A stretch of 23,320 bases of DNA from Clostridia bacterium (GCA_017553815.1 JAFZJT010000133.1:1-23320), one strand, 5' to 3'; shown: positions 13,328-21,874, counted from the stretch's first letter. The notes: generated by a model from the letters alone, not told the origin. A program made the numbers and translations.

Positions 13328-14545
13328 ATGAAAAAGCTTCTGGCAATCGTTCTTGCCGCGCTGATGCTCGTTCCCGTTCTGGCGGCCTGCCAGCCCGCGA
13401 ACAACAACAACGCAAACAACGACAACGGAAACAACGCAAACAACAACAGCGCCTACAAGGTGGCAATGATCACCGACTACGGCGACATCACCGACGAGTC
13501 CTTCAACCAGACCACCTACGAGGCATGCAAAGAGTACTGCGAAGCCAACAAGATCGACTTCAAGTACTATAAGCCCGCAAACGACTCCACCCCCGAGCGT
13601 GTTGCGAAGGTCGAAGAGGCCATCGACGCCGGCTACAACGTGATCGTTATGCCCGGCTTCGCGTTCGCAGGCACCATCTACGCGGTTCAGGACAAGGAAG
13701 AATATAAGGACGTTAAGTTCATCGCTCTGGACGTTTCCGAATACGACGTATTCAGCAACTTCTACACCGAGGGCGACATGGAAAAGCCCCTCATCGACGA
13801 GAACAATAAGCCCCACGTAGGCAAGAATGTCTACTGCGCGGTTTACCAGGAAGAGCTCTGCGGCTACATGGCGGGCTACGCTGCCGTTAAGCTCGGCTAC
13901 AAGCACCTCGGCTTCCTCGGCGGTATGGCGGTTCCCGCTGTTATCCGCTACGGCTACGGCTTCGTACAGGGCTGCGACGCGGCTGCTGTTGAGATGGGCA
14001 TTGCCGATCAGGTTGCGGTTGAATACGTATACGGCAACAAGTTCTCGGGCGATCCCGCTATCGCGGCTTACATGGACACCTGGTATCAGACCAAGGGCGT
14101 TGAAGTAGTCTTCGCTTGCGGCGGTGGCATCTACACCTCCGCTGTTGAGGCTGCCAAGAAGGCAAACGGCAAGATCATCGGCGTTGACGTTGACCAGGCT
14201 GCCACCATCAAGACCCTCGCGGGCGTTGACGACATGACCGTTACCTCCGCTATGAAGGGACTTGGTGCAACCGTTAAGAACGATCTTAACGAGACCATCA
14301 AGAACAACAAGTGGGAGAGCTTCGGCACCAAGGTTGAGAACCTCGGCCTCGTTTCCGGCACCGATCCCGAGCTGAACTACGTTCAGATCCCCCTCAAGTC
14401 CACCCAGTGGAGCGACGGCTTCACCCAGGACAACTACAAGGAGCTTGTTAACAAGATGTTCAAGGGCGAAGTCATAGTATCCAACTCCATCGACGCAATG
14501 CCCAAGACCACCATCACCGTCAGCGAGTACGGCAACATTCTGTAA
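13328..14545 (+). CDS. BMP family lipoprotein (nucleoside-binding, ABC importer)
   Basis: A 405-residue lipoprotein that captures a substrate outside the membrane for an ABC importer. The signal peptide ends in the lipobox LAAC, with the lipidated Cys at 21, followed by an Asn-rich linker (about 24-41). The mature part begins YKVAMITDYGDITDESFNQ, the hallmark of the BMP/PnrA family, and includes FVQGCDAAAVEMG, VVFACGGGIYTSAVEAAKK and GVDVDQ. Characterised members bind purine nucleosides. GGAGGA (13313-13318) precedes the ATG. Strongly codon-biased toward abundant codons (GGC, AAC, AAG), which fits high expression. The permeases and ATPase are at 15946-19689 on the other strand, with butyrate kinase in between. 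Confidence 0.92.
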   Translation: MKKLLAIVLAALMLVPVLAACQPANNNNANNDNGNNANNNSAYKVAMITDYGDITDESFNQTTYEACKEYCEANKIDFKYYKPANDSTPERVAKVEEAIDAGYNVIVMPGFAFAGTIYAVQDKEEYKDVKFIALDVSEYDVFSNFYTEGDMEKPLIDENNKPHVGKNVYCAVYQEELCGYMAGYAAVKLGYKHLGFLGGMAVPAVIRYGYGFVQGCDAAAVEMGIADQVAVEYVYGNKFSGDPAIAAYMDTWYQTKGVEVVFACGGGIYTSAVEAAKKANGKIIGVDVDQAATIKTLAGVDDMTVTSAMKGLGATVKNDLNETIKNNKWESFGTKVENLGLVSGTDPELNYVQIPLKSTQWSDGFTQDNYKELVNKMFKGEVIVSNSIDAMPKTTITVSEYGNIL

Positions 14546-14558
14546 TTTCAGAACTCAT

Positions 14559-14588
14559 ATGGGACGCGCCCCGGCGCGTCCCATTTTT
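14559..14588 (+). terminator. Terminator of the BMP lipoprotein gene
   Basis: ATGGGACGCGCC and GGCGCGTCCCAT (14559-14570, 14573-14584) form a very strong stem ending in TTTTT. Confidence 0.93.
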
Positions 14589-14610
14589 GATGTTTCCAAG
14601 CCGTTCCATA

Positions 14611-14644
14611 CGAAAGAAGGCCGCCCCGATTTCACGGAGCGGCC
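14611..14644 (-). terminator. Terminator of the butyrate kinase gene
   Basis: On the minus strand GGCCGCTCC pairs with GGGGCGGCC (one wobble) around an 8-base loop, followed by TTCTTT. It is 35 bases after the stop. Confidence 0.8.
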
Positions 14645-14679
14645 GTATGTTTTGCTCTATGTTGTTTGATAAGCGCGGC

Positions 14680-15756
14680 TTATTCGCCGTAGACCCTTGC
14701 TTCCTCCTCGCCGGAGAGCACGCGAACGGCGCCGCCGACGAGCGCTTCAAGCTCGCTTTCGCCGGGGTATACCACGACCGGCGCGATGAAGCCGACCCTT
14801 TCCTTGATGTATTCGCAAAGGGGCTTAGAGTACGCAAGGCCGCCGGTGAGGATGATCGCCTCGGCGGTGCCCTTGAGCACGGTCGCCATCTCGCCGATGG
14901 TCTTGGCAACGTTGTAGCCGAGCGCATCGAAGATCATCTTCGCCTTCTCGTCGCCCGCGAGCATCGCGTTTTCGACCTCGAGCGCGGAGTTGGTGTTCAT
15001 ATGGGCAACGAAGCCGCCCGCCTTGGAGCAGAAGCCGTAGAGCTGCTCCTTTGTGTATTCGCCGCTGTAGCACATATCGAGAACAAGCTTCATCGGGATG
15101 CTGCCGGTACGCTCGGGGCTGAACGGACCCTCGCCCGCGATGCCGTCGTTGACGTCGATAACAACGCCCTTTTCATGCGCGCCGACGGTGATGCCGCCGC
15201 CCATGTGCGCAACGATGAGGTTCACTTCGTTGTACTTCTTGCCATGCTCCTTGCAGTACATGCGCGCGCTCGCCTTCTGATTGAGGCAGTGGAAGACGCA
15301 GGTGCGCTCGACCTGGGGAAGGCCGGTGATCTTCGCGATCTCGTTGCGCTCATCCACAACGACGGGATCCGCGATGAAGCAGGGCTTGCCGAATTCGTCG
15401 CCGAGCTGGCGGGCGAAGATGCCGCCGAGCGCGGAGGCGTGGCGCTGCGCGCCGGGCAGGTTCTTGAGATCGTCCAAGAGCTTATCGTTGACGGTGTAAA
15501 CGCCGCTCCTCATCGGACGAACGATGCCGCCGCGGCCGATGAACGCGTCCACGGTCGCCAGATCCACATCATGCTCCTTGAGCAGATTCTTTATAAGCTC
15601 CATGCGCATAGGCGCCTGCTCGATGATCGAGCCGCACTTTGCGAGCTCCTCGGCGGTGTGGCGAACAACGCCTTCAAAGACCTTCCTTTCGCCGTCGTAA
15701 ACGCCGACCTTGGTGGAGGTGGAGCCGGGATTGATAGCAAGAATACGGTATGCCAT
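14680..15756 (-). CDS. buk: Butyrate kinase
   Basis: A 358-residue acetokinase-family enzyme that makes ATP and butyrate from butyryl phosphate (or the reverse). It begins ILAINPGSTSTKVGVYDG, the acetate/butyrate kinase N-terminal signature, and has the Buk-specific GRGGIVRPMRSGVYTVN, LPGAQRHASALGG and VAHMGGGITVGAHEKGVVIDVNDGIAGEGPFSPERTG (phosphate and substrate loop), with LTGGLAYSKP near the end. Length and these motifs favour Buk over acetate kinase, which is about 400 residues; branched-chain fatty acid kinase is a close alternative. AAAGGAG precedes the ATG by 8 bases. The usual partner, phosphotransbutyrylase (ptb), is not adjacent. Monocistronic, with its own promoter and terminator. 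Confidence 0.92.
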   Translation of the reverse strand: MAYRILAINPGSTSTKVGVYDGERKVFEGVVRHTAEELAKCGSIIEQAPMRMELIKNLLKEHDVDLATVDAFIGRGGIVRPMRSGVYTVNDKLLDDLKNLPGAQRHASALGGIFARQLGDEFGKPCFIADPVVVDERNEIAKITGLPQVERTCVFHCLNQKASARMYCKEHGKKYNEVNLIVAHMGGGITVGAHEKGVVIDVNDGIAGEGPFSPERTGSIPMKLVLDMCYSGEYTKEQLYGFCSKAGGFVAHMNTNSALEVENAMLAGDEKAKMIFDALGYNVAKTIGEMATVLKGTAEAIILTGGLAYSKPLCEYIKERVGFIAPVVVYPGESELEALVGGAVRVLSGEEEARVYGE

Positions 15757-15824
15757 GATTGTTCTCCTTTTGTTTAAACTCGGTTTTTAATTCTGCGCGG
15801 CAAAAACGCCGCTCTCTTGACTTT

Positions 15825-15853
15825 ATTATAATTGATTGCCACATCGAGTTCAA
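15825..15853 (-). promoter_or_regulatory. Promoter of the butyrate kinase gene
   Basis: On the minus strand TTGAAC (15853-15848), 17 bases, then a perfect TATAAT (15830-15825). Confidence 0.85.
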
Positions 15854-15865
15854 GTATATTTGAAA

Positions 15866-15919
15866 ACGGCCGTGCCTTTGGCGCATCCGTATAAGGATAC
15901 GCACTTTCGGCGCGGCCGT
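15866..15919 (-). terminator. Large nested hairpin terminating the nup-like operon
   Basis: The arms 15866-15876 and 15909-15919 pair over 11 positions (ACGGCCG with CGGCCGT, then GCC with GGC), and inside them GCGCATCC and GGATACGC (15881-15888, 15895-15902) pair again with one non-Watson-Crick position. TTTTC follows on the minus strand, 27 bases past the stop of the last permease gene. The base of the hairpin is 12 bases from the buk -35. Confidence 0.7.
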
Positions 15920-15945
15920 TTCGTTTTGAAAAGGATGACGCGATG

Positions 15946-16896
15946 CTATCTCGTGCTCTTGTCGTAGGGTATGCCCTCGGCCTTCGGAGCATGGGAGCTC
16001 TTGGAAGTGAAGGCAAGCACGATCAGCGAGATGATATAGGGCAGCATGTTGTAAACCGGCTGCGGCAGGTTGAGCGCGGTGAGGAAGTCAAAGCCGTTGT
16101 TGACGTTCGCAAGCGCCCTGAACACGCCGAACAGCAGCGCCGCAAGCACGATGCGATGCGGCTTCCACTGGCCGAAGATCATAACGGCGAGAGCAAGGAA
16201 GCCGAAGCCCGCAACGCCGACCTCGAAATTGGTTTTGCTGACGCCCGCGGTGATATACACAAGGCCGCCGATGCCGCCGAGTGCGCCCGAGATCAGCACG
16301 CCCGCATAGCGCATCTTCGCAACGCTGATGCCGACCGAGTTAGCGGCCTGCGGATGCTCGCCGCAGGCCATGAGCCTGAGACCGAAGCGGGTCTTATACA
16401 GAAGAATGTATGCCGCCATGAGGATCAGCGCGGTCAGTATCATAAACATGCTGAACTCCGTGCCCTGCGCAAGCAGCAGCTTTTCGCGGGTCGCGGTGTA
16501 GGCGATCTCCGCGGAGTTGTTCGAGCCGCCGGAGGCAGCGATGTTCAGCGCCTTAACGATAACGGTCGCAAGCGCGAGACCGAGCATGTTCATCGCGGTT
16601 CCCGCAAGGGTCTGATCCGCCTTGAAGTTGATCGCCGCAACGCCGAGCAGCAGCGAAAACAGCATTCCGAATACAACCGAAGCGAGCACTGCGGCAAGGA
16701 AGATCACAATGCCGGGAAGGTCGGGAGAGATGCGTCCGAGCACGAGTGCGCCGCCGAGCGCGCCGATGACCATTATGCCCTCAAGACCTATGTTGATTAT
16801 GCCGGAACGCTCCGAATAGCAGCCGCCGAGCGCAACGAGCGTGAGCACAGAAGCGTAAACGAGGGTGTATTGGATAAGAAGCATTACCTGCTGCAT
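15946..16896 (-). CDS. nupQ: ABC importer permease, NupQ-like
   Basis: A 316-residue polytopic permease of the BPD_transp_2 (branched-chain/ribose/BMP) family, with about eight to ten membrane segments. It contains YSERSGIINIGLEGIMVIGA, the conserved start of this subunit, KTRFGLRLMACGEHPQAANSVGI (coupling loop contacting the ATPase) and SGALGGIGGLVYI. Together with the next permease it forms the channel for the BMP-type nucleoside importer. Its ATG overlaps the TAA of the upstream permease by one base (TAATG at 16896), so translation is coupled. Third gene of the nupO-P-Q order seen in Bacillus. Confidence 0.9.
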   Translation of the reverse strand: MQQVMLLIQYTLVYASVLTLVALGGCYSERSGIINIGLEGIMVIGALGGALVLGRISPDLPGIVIFLAAVLASVVFGMLFSLLLGVAAINFKADQTLAGTAMNMLGLALATVIVKALNIAASGGSNNSAEIAYTATREKLLLAQGTEFSMFMILTALILMAAYILLYKTRFGLRLMACGEHPQAANSVGISVAKMRYAGVLISGALGGIGGLVYITAGVSKTNFEVGVAGFGFLALAVMIFGQWKPHRIVLAALLFGVFRALANVNNGFDFLTALNLPQPVYNMLPYIISLIVLAFTSKSSHAPKAEGIPYDKSTR

Positions 16897-18074
16897 TATT
16901 TGTCGCCTCCCTTCTTAGTTTCGGCATCATGCTTGATAGCTGCCGCCATATCGGTGCGCTTCTGCTGAACGTTGCCCGAAGCCTTGAGCATCTTGAGCTT
17001 GATGAACAGCACGAAGCCGCAGAGGTAGATGATTATTGCCGAGATAAGATCAGCTATCTGAACGGGGTAGAACCTCGTGTCGAGCGAGCTTCCGCCGTCG
17101 GTGATATGCTGGATGAAGTAGGAGGAGAATATCGCGCCAAGGGGATGCAGACCGCCGAGGAAGGAGGCCGCTATGCCGTTGAAGCCCATCGTGGGGATGG
17201 AGCTTTGGTTGATATCCCACTGCGAATAATCCGAAAGGAACAGCAGCGCCGCCGCAAGACCCGCGAGCGAGCCCGCTATGACCATCGTAAGAATAATGTT
17301 CTGCTTTTCGCGCATACCGCAGTATTTCGCCGCGTTTCGATTGTAGCCGGTCGCCTTGATCTCGTAGCCGAACTTGGTCTTTGTGAGGATGATCCAGATG
17401 AAAACGGCGATAAGTATCGCGATCGGTATAGCAACGGTCACTCTATCGTTTCCTAAGAGCTTGTCCAAGCCGAGCGTGGGCAGCAGCGCCGAGGGATTGC
17501 GCGAGGTCAGCGTGTGGGTGTCCTTATAGCCGACGGGGCAGAAGTCCTTCAAAACCGAGTTCACGGTGTAAAGGCTTATCCAGTTCAGCATTATGCAGGA
17601 GATGACCTCGTTTACGTTCAGATACGCCTTGAGCGCGCCCGAGATCGCTCCGAAGAGCGCGCCCGCGAGCACCGCCGCGATGAGGCAAACGTACCAGGGC
17701 ATGTTCAGCGCAAGCGCGCAGTAGAGCGCCGCGCCCGTGCCGAGAACGTATTGACCCGCAGCGCCGATATTGAACAGACCCGCCTTATACGCAAAGAGGA
17801 TCGAGAGGCTGCAAAGGAGCAGCGGCGCGGTCTTGACGAGCGTGTTGCCGAACGCCTTCGTGCGAAGCTTCTCGGAGTTTCGCGTCATGAAGTTCTTGAG
17901 GATCGTGCTCATGCCCTCGCCCGCGTGGGCGGGGTTGATTATGAGAAGCACGATATAGCCGATCAATAGACCGATGAGGATGCAGATCAGCGCCGCCGCG
18001 AACGAGCGAAAGCCCGGATGCGTGAGCAGCTTTTGAAAGAAGTTTTTGTGTTTTTGAACGCCGTTGGTTTCCAT
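16896..18074 (-). CDS. nupP: ABC importer permease, NupP-like
   Basis: A 392-residue permease, longer than its partner, with a cytoplasmic N-terminal stretch and a loop of about 30 residues after the first membrane segment. Recognisable elements: FAYKAGLFNIGAAGQYVLG, LNVNEVISCIMLNWISLY and the coupling loop TKFGYEIKATGYNRNAAKYCGM, and FNGIAASFLGGLHPLGA. These are typical of the BMP transporter first permease (YufP/NupP type). The charged C-terminal tail is Lys-rich. Starts one base after the ATPase stop at 18076 and ends overlapping the NupQ start, so all three genes are tightly coupled. Confidence 0.9.
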   Translation of the reverse strand: METNGVQKHKNFFQKLLTHPGFRSFAAALICILIGLLIGYIVLLIINPAHAGEGMSTILKNFMTRNSEKLRTKAFGNTLVKTAPLLLCSLSILFAYKAGLFNIGAAGQYVLGTGAALYCALALNMPWYVCLIAAVLAGALFGAISGALKAYLNVNEVISCIMLNWISLYTVNSVLKDFCPVGYKDTHTLTSRNPSALLPTLGLDKLLGNDRVTVAIPIAILIAVFIWIILTKTKFGYEIKATGYNRNAAKYCGMREKQNIILTMVIAGSLAGLAAALLFLSDYSQWDINQSSIPTMGFNGIAASFLGGLHPLGAIFSSYFIQHITDGGSSLDTRFYPVQIADLISAIIIYLCGFVLFIKLKMLKASGNVQQKRTDMAAAIKHDAETKKGGDK

Positions 18075-18075
18075 A

Positions 18076-19689
18076 TCAGTTCGCCTCCCCGTTCGTATCG
18101 TGCTTCGCGCCGGCCATATAGAGGCCGAGCTCCTGCACGGTGGTGGTCTTCGGGTCGGGATGACCCACTATCTCGCCCTCGTACATAACGAGGATGCGGT
18201 CGGAGAGGTTCATGACCTCGTCGAGCTCAAGCGAGATCAGAAGCACAGCGTTGCCCGCGTCCCTCTGCTCGATCAGCCTTTTGTGAACGCCCTCAATCGC
18301 GCCGACGTCGAGTCCGCGCGCGGGCTGCACCGCAACGAGCAGCTTCGGGCGCTTATCCACCTCGCGGGCGATTATCGCCTTCTGCTGGTTGCCGCCGGAC
18401 ATGCTTCTTGCCATAGTGACCGCTCCCTGACCCGAGCGCACGTCATATTGTTCTATGAGCCCGTCCGCATATTCTCGTATCGCCTTTTTCTTCAAGAAGC
18501 CAGCGCCGCTTGTGAAGCGCGGCTCAAAATAGGTTTGAAGAATGAAATTGTATTCAAGCGAATAGTCGAGAACAAGGCCGTGCTTATGCCTGTCCTCGGG
18601 GATATGGCTCATGCCGAGCTTGGAGCGCTTTCTAATGGGAAGATGAGTTATCTCCGAAAGCGGGATATCATTGCCCTTCTCATCCCTGCCCGCCATATAG
18701 AGCCTGCCGCTCTCAAGCGGCTCAAGACCCGTTATGCCGTAAACGAGCTCGGTCTGACCGTTGCCGTCGATGCCGGCGATGCAGACTATCTCGCCTGCTC
18801 GCACCTCGAAGCTGACGCTTTTGACCGCAAGCCCGGTATGCACCTTCGAGGCCACAGAGATATTCTCTGCCTTGAATACGACATCGCCCGGGGTCGCTTC
18901 CTTTTTGGGAACGACGAATTCAACGTCCCTTCCGACCATCATGCGGGAGAGCTCTTCCTTCGTGGTGTCCTTGATATCCACGGTGCCGATATACTTGCCC
19001 TTTCTCAGAACCGTGCAACGGTCCGCAACGGCGAGTATCTCGTTGAGCTTATGCGATATAAATAGGATGCTCTTGCCCTCGGCGGCGAGATTGCGCATTA
19101 TCTGCATCAATTCGTCTATCTCCTGCGGCGTGAGCACCGCCGTAGGTTCGTCGAATATGAGTATCTCGTTTTCGCGGTAAAGCATCTTGAGGATCTCGGT
19201 GCGCTGTTGCATGCCGACGGTGATATCGGCTATCTTCGCGTCCGGGTCTATCCTAAGGCCGTATTTTTCGCTTAAAGCGACAACCTTTTCGCGCGCCTCC
19301 TTCTTTTTAAGGAAGCCCGCCGTATTCGGCTCAACGCCGAGGATTATGTTGTCGAGCACGGAGAATATCTCAACGAGCTTGAAATGCTGATGCACCATGC
19401 CGATGCCGAGCGCGTTCGCATCGTTCGGGTCGTTTATCTTGACCTCCCTGCCGTCCTTCTTGATAACGCCTTCCTCGGGCTGATAAAGCCCGAAAAGCAC
19501 GCTCATCAGGGTCGATTTACCCGCGCCGTTCTCGCCGAGAAGCGCGTGTATCTCGCCCTTTTTGAGGCGCAGCGTTATGTTGTCGTTTGCAACGATGCCG
19601 GGGAAACGCTTGGTGATGTTAAGCATCTCTATAGCGTATTCACTTGAGCCGACTCTTGTTTCGCTGCCTGCCGAGGTTTTGAGCTCCAA
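18076..19689 (-). CDS. nupO: ABC importer ATPase with two nucleotide-binding domains, NupO-like
   Basis: A 537-residue protein that powers the importer. The first ABC domain is complete: Walker A GENGAGKST (52-60), signature VGMQQRTEI, Walker B ILIFDEPTA (176-184), switch His in ISHKLNE. The second is degenerate, as is usual in the RbsA/NupO group: the Walker A position reads GIDGNGQTE without GKS/T, the signature is SGGNQQKAI, and the Walker B region is LLVAVQPARGLD. The start is probably TTG at 19689-19687 with GGGGGT 8 bases before it; the next ATG (MLNITKRF, 19626) has no ribosome binding site. The importer substrate is inferred to be nucleosides. Confidence 0.92.
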   Translation of the reverse strand: MELKTSAGSETRVGSSEYAIEMLNITKRFPGIVANDNITLRLKKGEIHALLGENGAGKSTLMSVLFGLYQPEEGVIKKDGREVKINDPNDANALGIGMVHQHFKLVEIFSVLDNIILGVEPNTAGFLKKKEAREKVVALSEKYGLRIDPDAKIADITVGMQQRTEILKMLYRENEILIFDEPTAVLTPQEIDELMQIMRNLAAEGKSILFISHKLNEILAVADRCTVLRKGKYIGTVDIKDTTKEELSRMMVGRDVEFVVPKKEATPGDVVFKAENISVASKVHTGLAVKSVSFEVRAGEIVCIAGIDGNGQTELVYGITGLEPLESGRLYMAGRDEKGNDIPLSEITHLPIRKRSKLGMSHIPEDRHKHGLVLDYSLEYNFILQTYFEPRFTSGAGFLKKKAIREYADGLIEQYDVRSGQGAVTMARSMSGGNQQKAIIAREVDKRPKLLVAVQPARGLDVGAIEGVHKRLIEQRDAGNAVLLISLELDEVMNLSDRILVMYEGEIVGHPDPKTTTVQELGLYMAGAKHDTNGEAN

Positions 19690-19727
19690 AGAAGATTACC
19701 CCCTGTCCTGTAATTTGCTTTATACAC

Positions 19728-19811
19728 CGATAATTCGCGTTCGGCGTATACTATGGCGTATATTATTCTACCATAATCCGCGCCGCTAATCAACAGAAAA
19801 ACGAATTATCG
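19728..19811. repeat. 10-bp inverted repeats flanking the nup-like promoter
   Basis: CGATAATTCG (19728-19737) and its exact reverse complement CGAATTATCG (19802-19811) lie on either side of the promoter, about 74 bases apart centre to centre. A direct pair GGCGTATA (19743-19750, 19755-19762) sits between them, near the predicted transcription start. Confidence 0.45.
19765..19793 (-). promoter_or_regulatory. Promoter of the nup-like operon
   Basis: On the minus strand TTGATT (19793-19788), 17 bases, then TAGAAT (19770-19765) with an extended TGG. It is about 75 bases before the TTG start. Confidence 0.75.
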
Positions 19812-19838
19812 CTCATCATTAAATATGAAATTTTTTTC

Positions 19839-19867
19839 TTGCTTTTTTCCTTTAAATGTTATATACT
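19839..19867 (+). promoter_or_regulatory. Promoter of the thiolase/CoA-transferase operon
   Basis: TTGCTT (19839-19844), 17 bases, TATACT (19862-19867). Confidence 0.75.
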
Positions 19868-19875
19868 GTTTTCGT

Positions 19876-19922
19876 GGGCGCATCGCCCGATAAACTATCA
19901 TTATTATTCCCCGCAAAGCGGG
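19876..19922 (+). promoter_or_regulatory. Two small hairpins in the thiolase mRNA leader
   Basis: GGGCG-CAT-CGCCC (19876-19888) lies at the 5' end of the predicted transcript and CCCGC-AAA-GCGGG (19910-19922) ends 4 bases before the GGAGG ribosome binding site (19927-19931). They may stabilise the message or adjust access of the ribosome. Confidence 0.4.
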
Positions 19923-19939
19923 AAACGGAGGTTAAATAA

Positions 19940-21136
19940 ATGAGAGAAATCTACGTAGTAAACTGCTGCCGCACTGCTATCGGCTCCTTCGGAGGCTCGC
20001 TCAAGGACGTTTCCGCCGCAAAGCTCGGCTCCATCGTTGTTAAAGAAGCCCTAAACCGTGCGGGCGTAGCTCCCGAAAATGTTGACGAAGTCATGTTCGG
20101 CTGCATCCTCACCGCGGGTCTAGGCCAGAACGTTGCCCGTCAGGTCAGCCTCGGCGCGGGTCTTCCCGTTGAGGTTCCCGCCTACACCGTCGGCATGGTC
20201 TGCGGCAGCGGCATGAAGTCAGTTATCGAAGGCGCTCGTGCGATCGCCTGCGGCGACGCCGATATCGTCGTTGCCGGCGGCACCGAGAACATGTCCCAGG
20301 CTCCGTACGCTCTTCCCGCAGCCCGCTGGGGCGCGAGGATGGGCAACAACACCATCGTTGACACCATGATCGTTGACGGTCTTTGGGACGTTTACAACAA
20401 CTACCACATGGGCACAACCGCCGAGAATGTTTGCGACAAATGGGAGCTTACCCGCGAAGAACTCGACGCATTCGCGCTTTCTTCCCAGCTCAAGACCGAG
20501 ATCGCACAGAACAGCAACCGCTTCGACGACGAGATCGTTCCCGTAACTATAAAGGTAAAGAAGCAGGACGTTGAGTTCAAGAAGGATGAATTCCCCCGTG
20601 CGGGTTCCACCATCGAGAGCCTCCAGAAGCTTCGCGGCGTATTCGCCACCGCAGATGGCGGCAAGGGCGAGCGCGTTACCGCAGGCAACGCCTCGGGCAT
20701 AAACGACGGCGCGGCGGCGATCGTTCTGGCTTCCAAGGAAGCCGTTGAAAAGTACGGTCTCAAGCCTATGGCGAAGCTCGTCAGCTGGGGTCAGGGCGGC
20801 GTAGATCCCGCTATCATGGGCGTAGGTCCCGTTCCGGCGACCCGTCAGGCGCTTGAAAAGGCCAATATGAAGATTCACGATATCGATCTGGTTGAAGCAA
20901 ACGAAGCCTTCGCGGCGCAGAGCTGTGCGGTCGCAAAGGATCTCGGCTTCGATATGGAGAAGGTCAACGTCAACGGCGGCGCTATCTCCATCGGACATCC
21001 CGTAGGCGCGAGCGGCGCGAGGATCATCGTTACCCTGCTCCACGAGATGCTCAAGCGCGACGAAGCCAAGCACGGCCTCGCCACCCTCTGCATAGGCGGC
21101 GGCATGGGCGTTGCGACCATCTTTGAAAAGTGCTGA
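19940..21136 (+). CDS. thlA: Acetyl-CoA C-acetyltransferase (thiolase)
   Basis: A 398-residue biosynthetic-type thiolase that condenses two acetyl-CoA to acetoacetyl-CoA, the first step toward butyrate. The catalytic Cys88 is in [16 protein letters not shown] is followed by [17 protein letters not shown] with His353; the second active-site Cys384 is in LCIGGGMG. Length is standard for the family. GGAGG at 19927-19931 with 8-base spacing. The codon use is biased like that of the BMP gene, as expected for a central catabolic gene. It is followed after 42 bases by the CoA transferase genes, as in acetoacetate/butyrate operons. The crotonase and dehydrogenase genes of the pathway are not in the window. 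Confidence 0.95.
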   Translation: MREIYVVNCCRTAIGSFGGSLKDVSAAKLGSIVVKEALNRAGVAPENVDEVMFGCILTAGLGQNVARQVSLGAGLPVEVPAYTVGMVCGSGMKSVIEGARAIACGDADIVVAGGTENMSQAPYALPAARWGARMGNNTIVDTMIVDGLWDVYNNYHMGTTAENVCDKWELTREELDAFALSSQLKTEIAQNSNRFDDEIVPVTIKVKKQDVEFKKDEFPRAGSTIESLQKLRGVFATADGGKGERVTAGNASGINDGAAAIVLASKEAVEKYGLKPMAKLVSWGQGGVDPAIMGVGPVPATRQALEKANMKIHDIDLVEANEAFAAQSCAVAKDLGFDMEKVNVNGGAISIGHPVGASGARIIVTLLHEMLKRDEAKHGLATLCIGGGMGVATIFEKC

Positions 21137-21178
21137 TAAAGAGTCAGTACGACCGATCAAGGATCAGGAGAATAATCT

Positions 21179-21874
21179 ATGCCTAAATTTGTTTCAATAG
21201 AGGAAGCCGTAAAGCTGATACCGAACGGCGCAAGCGTCATGTTCGGCGGCTTCATGGGCTGCGGCAGCGCGCACCGCTTCATCGACGCGCTCGCAAAGAG
21301 CGGCGTTAAGGATCTCACCATGATCTGCAACGACGCATCGATGCCCGGCGGCCCGATGGGCGAGGATTTCTACGGCGTTGCAAAGCTCATCCACAATAAG
21401 CAGATCAAAAAGCTTATCGCCACCCACGTCGGTCTCAATCCCGAGGTCGCGACCCAGAGCATGATCGACGGCACCCTCGAGGTCATCCTTGTTCCGCAGG
21501 GTTCGCTTGCAGAGATGGTTCGCGCGGGCGGCGCAGGTCTTGGCGGCGTGCTCACTCGCGCAGGCGTAGGCACCGTGGTCGAGGACAATCCGCTCTGCAA
21601 GGGCAAGATGAATATCGACGGCGTTGACTATCTGCTCATGGCGCCCGTTCGTGCCGATTTCGCAGTTATCGCAGGCGCGAAGATCGACAAAGCGGGCAAC
21701 GTTTGGTACAAGGGTACCACCTCAAACTTCAACATCGTTATGGCGACTGCGGCGGATACCGTTATCGCGGAAGCCGAGGAGATCGTTGAAAAGGGCGGTA
21801 TCGAGCCGGAAAACGTGCGCACCTTCGGCGTGTTCGTGGACTATGTTGTTGAAGGGGGAAAGTACAATGGATAA
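21179..21874 (+). CDS. atoD: Acetoacetate/butyrate CoA-transferase subunit A
   Basis: The 231-residue alpha subunit of a family I (3-oxoacid type) CoA transferase. Recognisable parts: EAVKLIPNGASVMFGGFMGCG at the start, GVKDLTMICND, LIHNKQIKKLIATHVGLNPE and DYLLMAPVRADFAVIAGAKIDKAGN. With the B subunit it moves CoA between acetoacetate, acetate and butyrate. CAGGAGA lies 8 bases before the ATG. Its end overlaps the B subunit start by 8 bases. Distinguishing acetoacetate from butyrate preference by eye is not possible. Confidence 0.9.
   Translation: MPKFVSIEEAVKLIPNGASVMFGGFMGCGSAHRFIDALAKSGVKDLTMICNDASMPGGPMGEDFYGVAKLIHNKQIKKLIATHVGLNPEVATQSMIDGTLEVILVPQGSLAEMVRAGGAGLGGVLTRAGVGTVVEDNPLCKGKMNIDGVDYLLMAPVRADFAVIAGAKIDKAGNVWYKGTTSNFNIVMATAADTVIAEAEEIVEKGGIEPENVRTFGVFVDYVVEGGKYNG

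Noticed and set aside
13090..13572. 160-codon plus-strand frame before and into the BMP gene
   Set aside because: It runs through the promoter, leader and Asn-rich linker of the BMP gene in another frame (producing Arg/Gln runs) and has no ribosome binding site of its own.
13241..13906. 221-codon minus-strand frame with Val/Cys-rich runs
   Set aside because: It is the reverse of the Asn-rich linker and N-terminal half of the BMP lipoprotein.
14587..15777. 396-codon open frame on the plus strand opposite buk
   Set aside because: Butyrate kinase on the minus strand has unmistakable motifs plus promoter, ribosome binding site and terminator. The plus frame is open only because of codon bias and crosses both terminators.
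15943..19065. Long plus-strand open frames (341, 175, 151 and 333 codons) across the transporter genes
   Set aside because: All are antisense to the recognised nup-like genes, with low-complexity His/Glu/Arg-rich translations.
18076..19689. Damaged ATPase because of missing GKS/T in the second half
   Set aside because: Loss of Walker A in the second domain is normal for the RbsA/NupO-type two-domain importer ATPases.
19868..19926. Riboswitch in the thiolase leader
   Set aside because: The leader is about 65 bases with two tiny hairpins, too short and too simple for a known riboswitch aptamer plus expression platform.
21624..21866. N-terminal extension of the CoA-transferase B subunit
   Set aside because: The extra 81 codons are the A subunit read in another frame, and family homology starts at ATG 21867.
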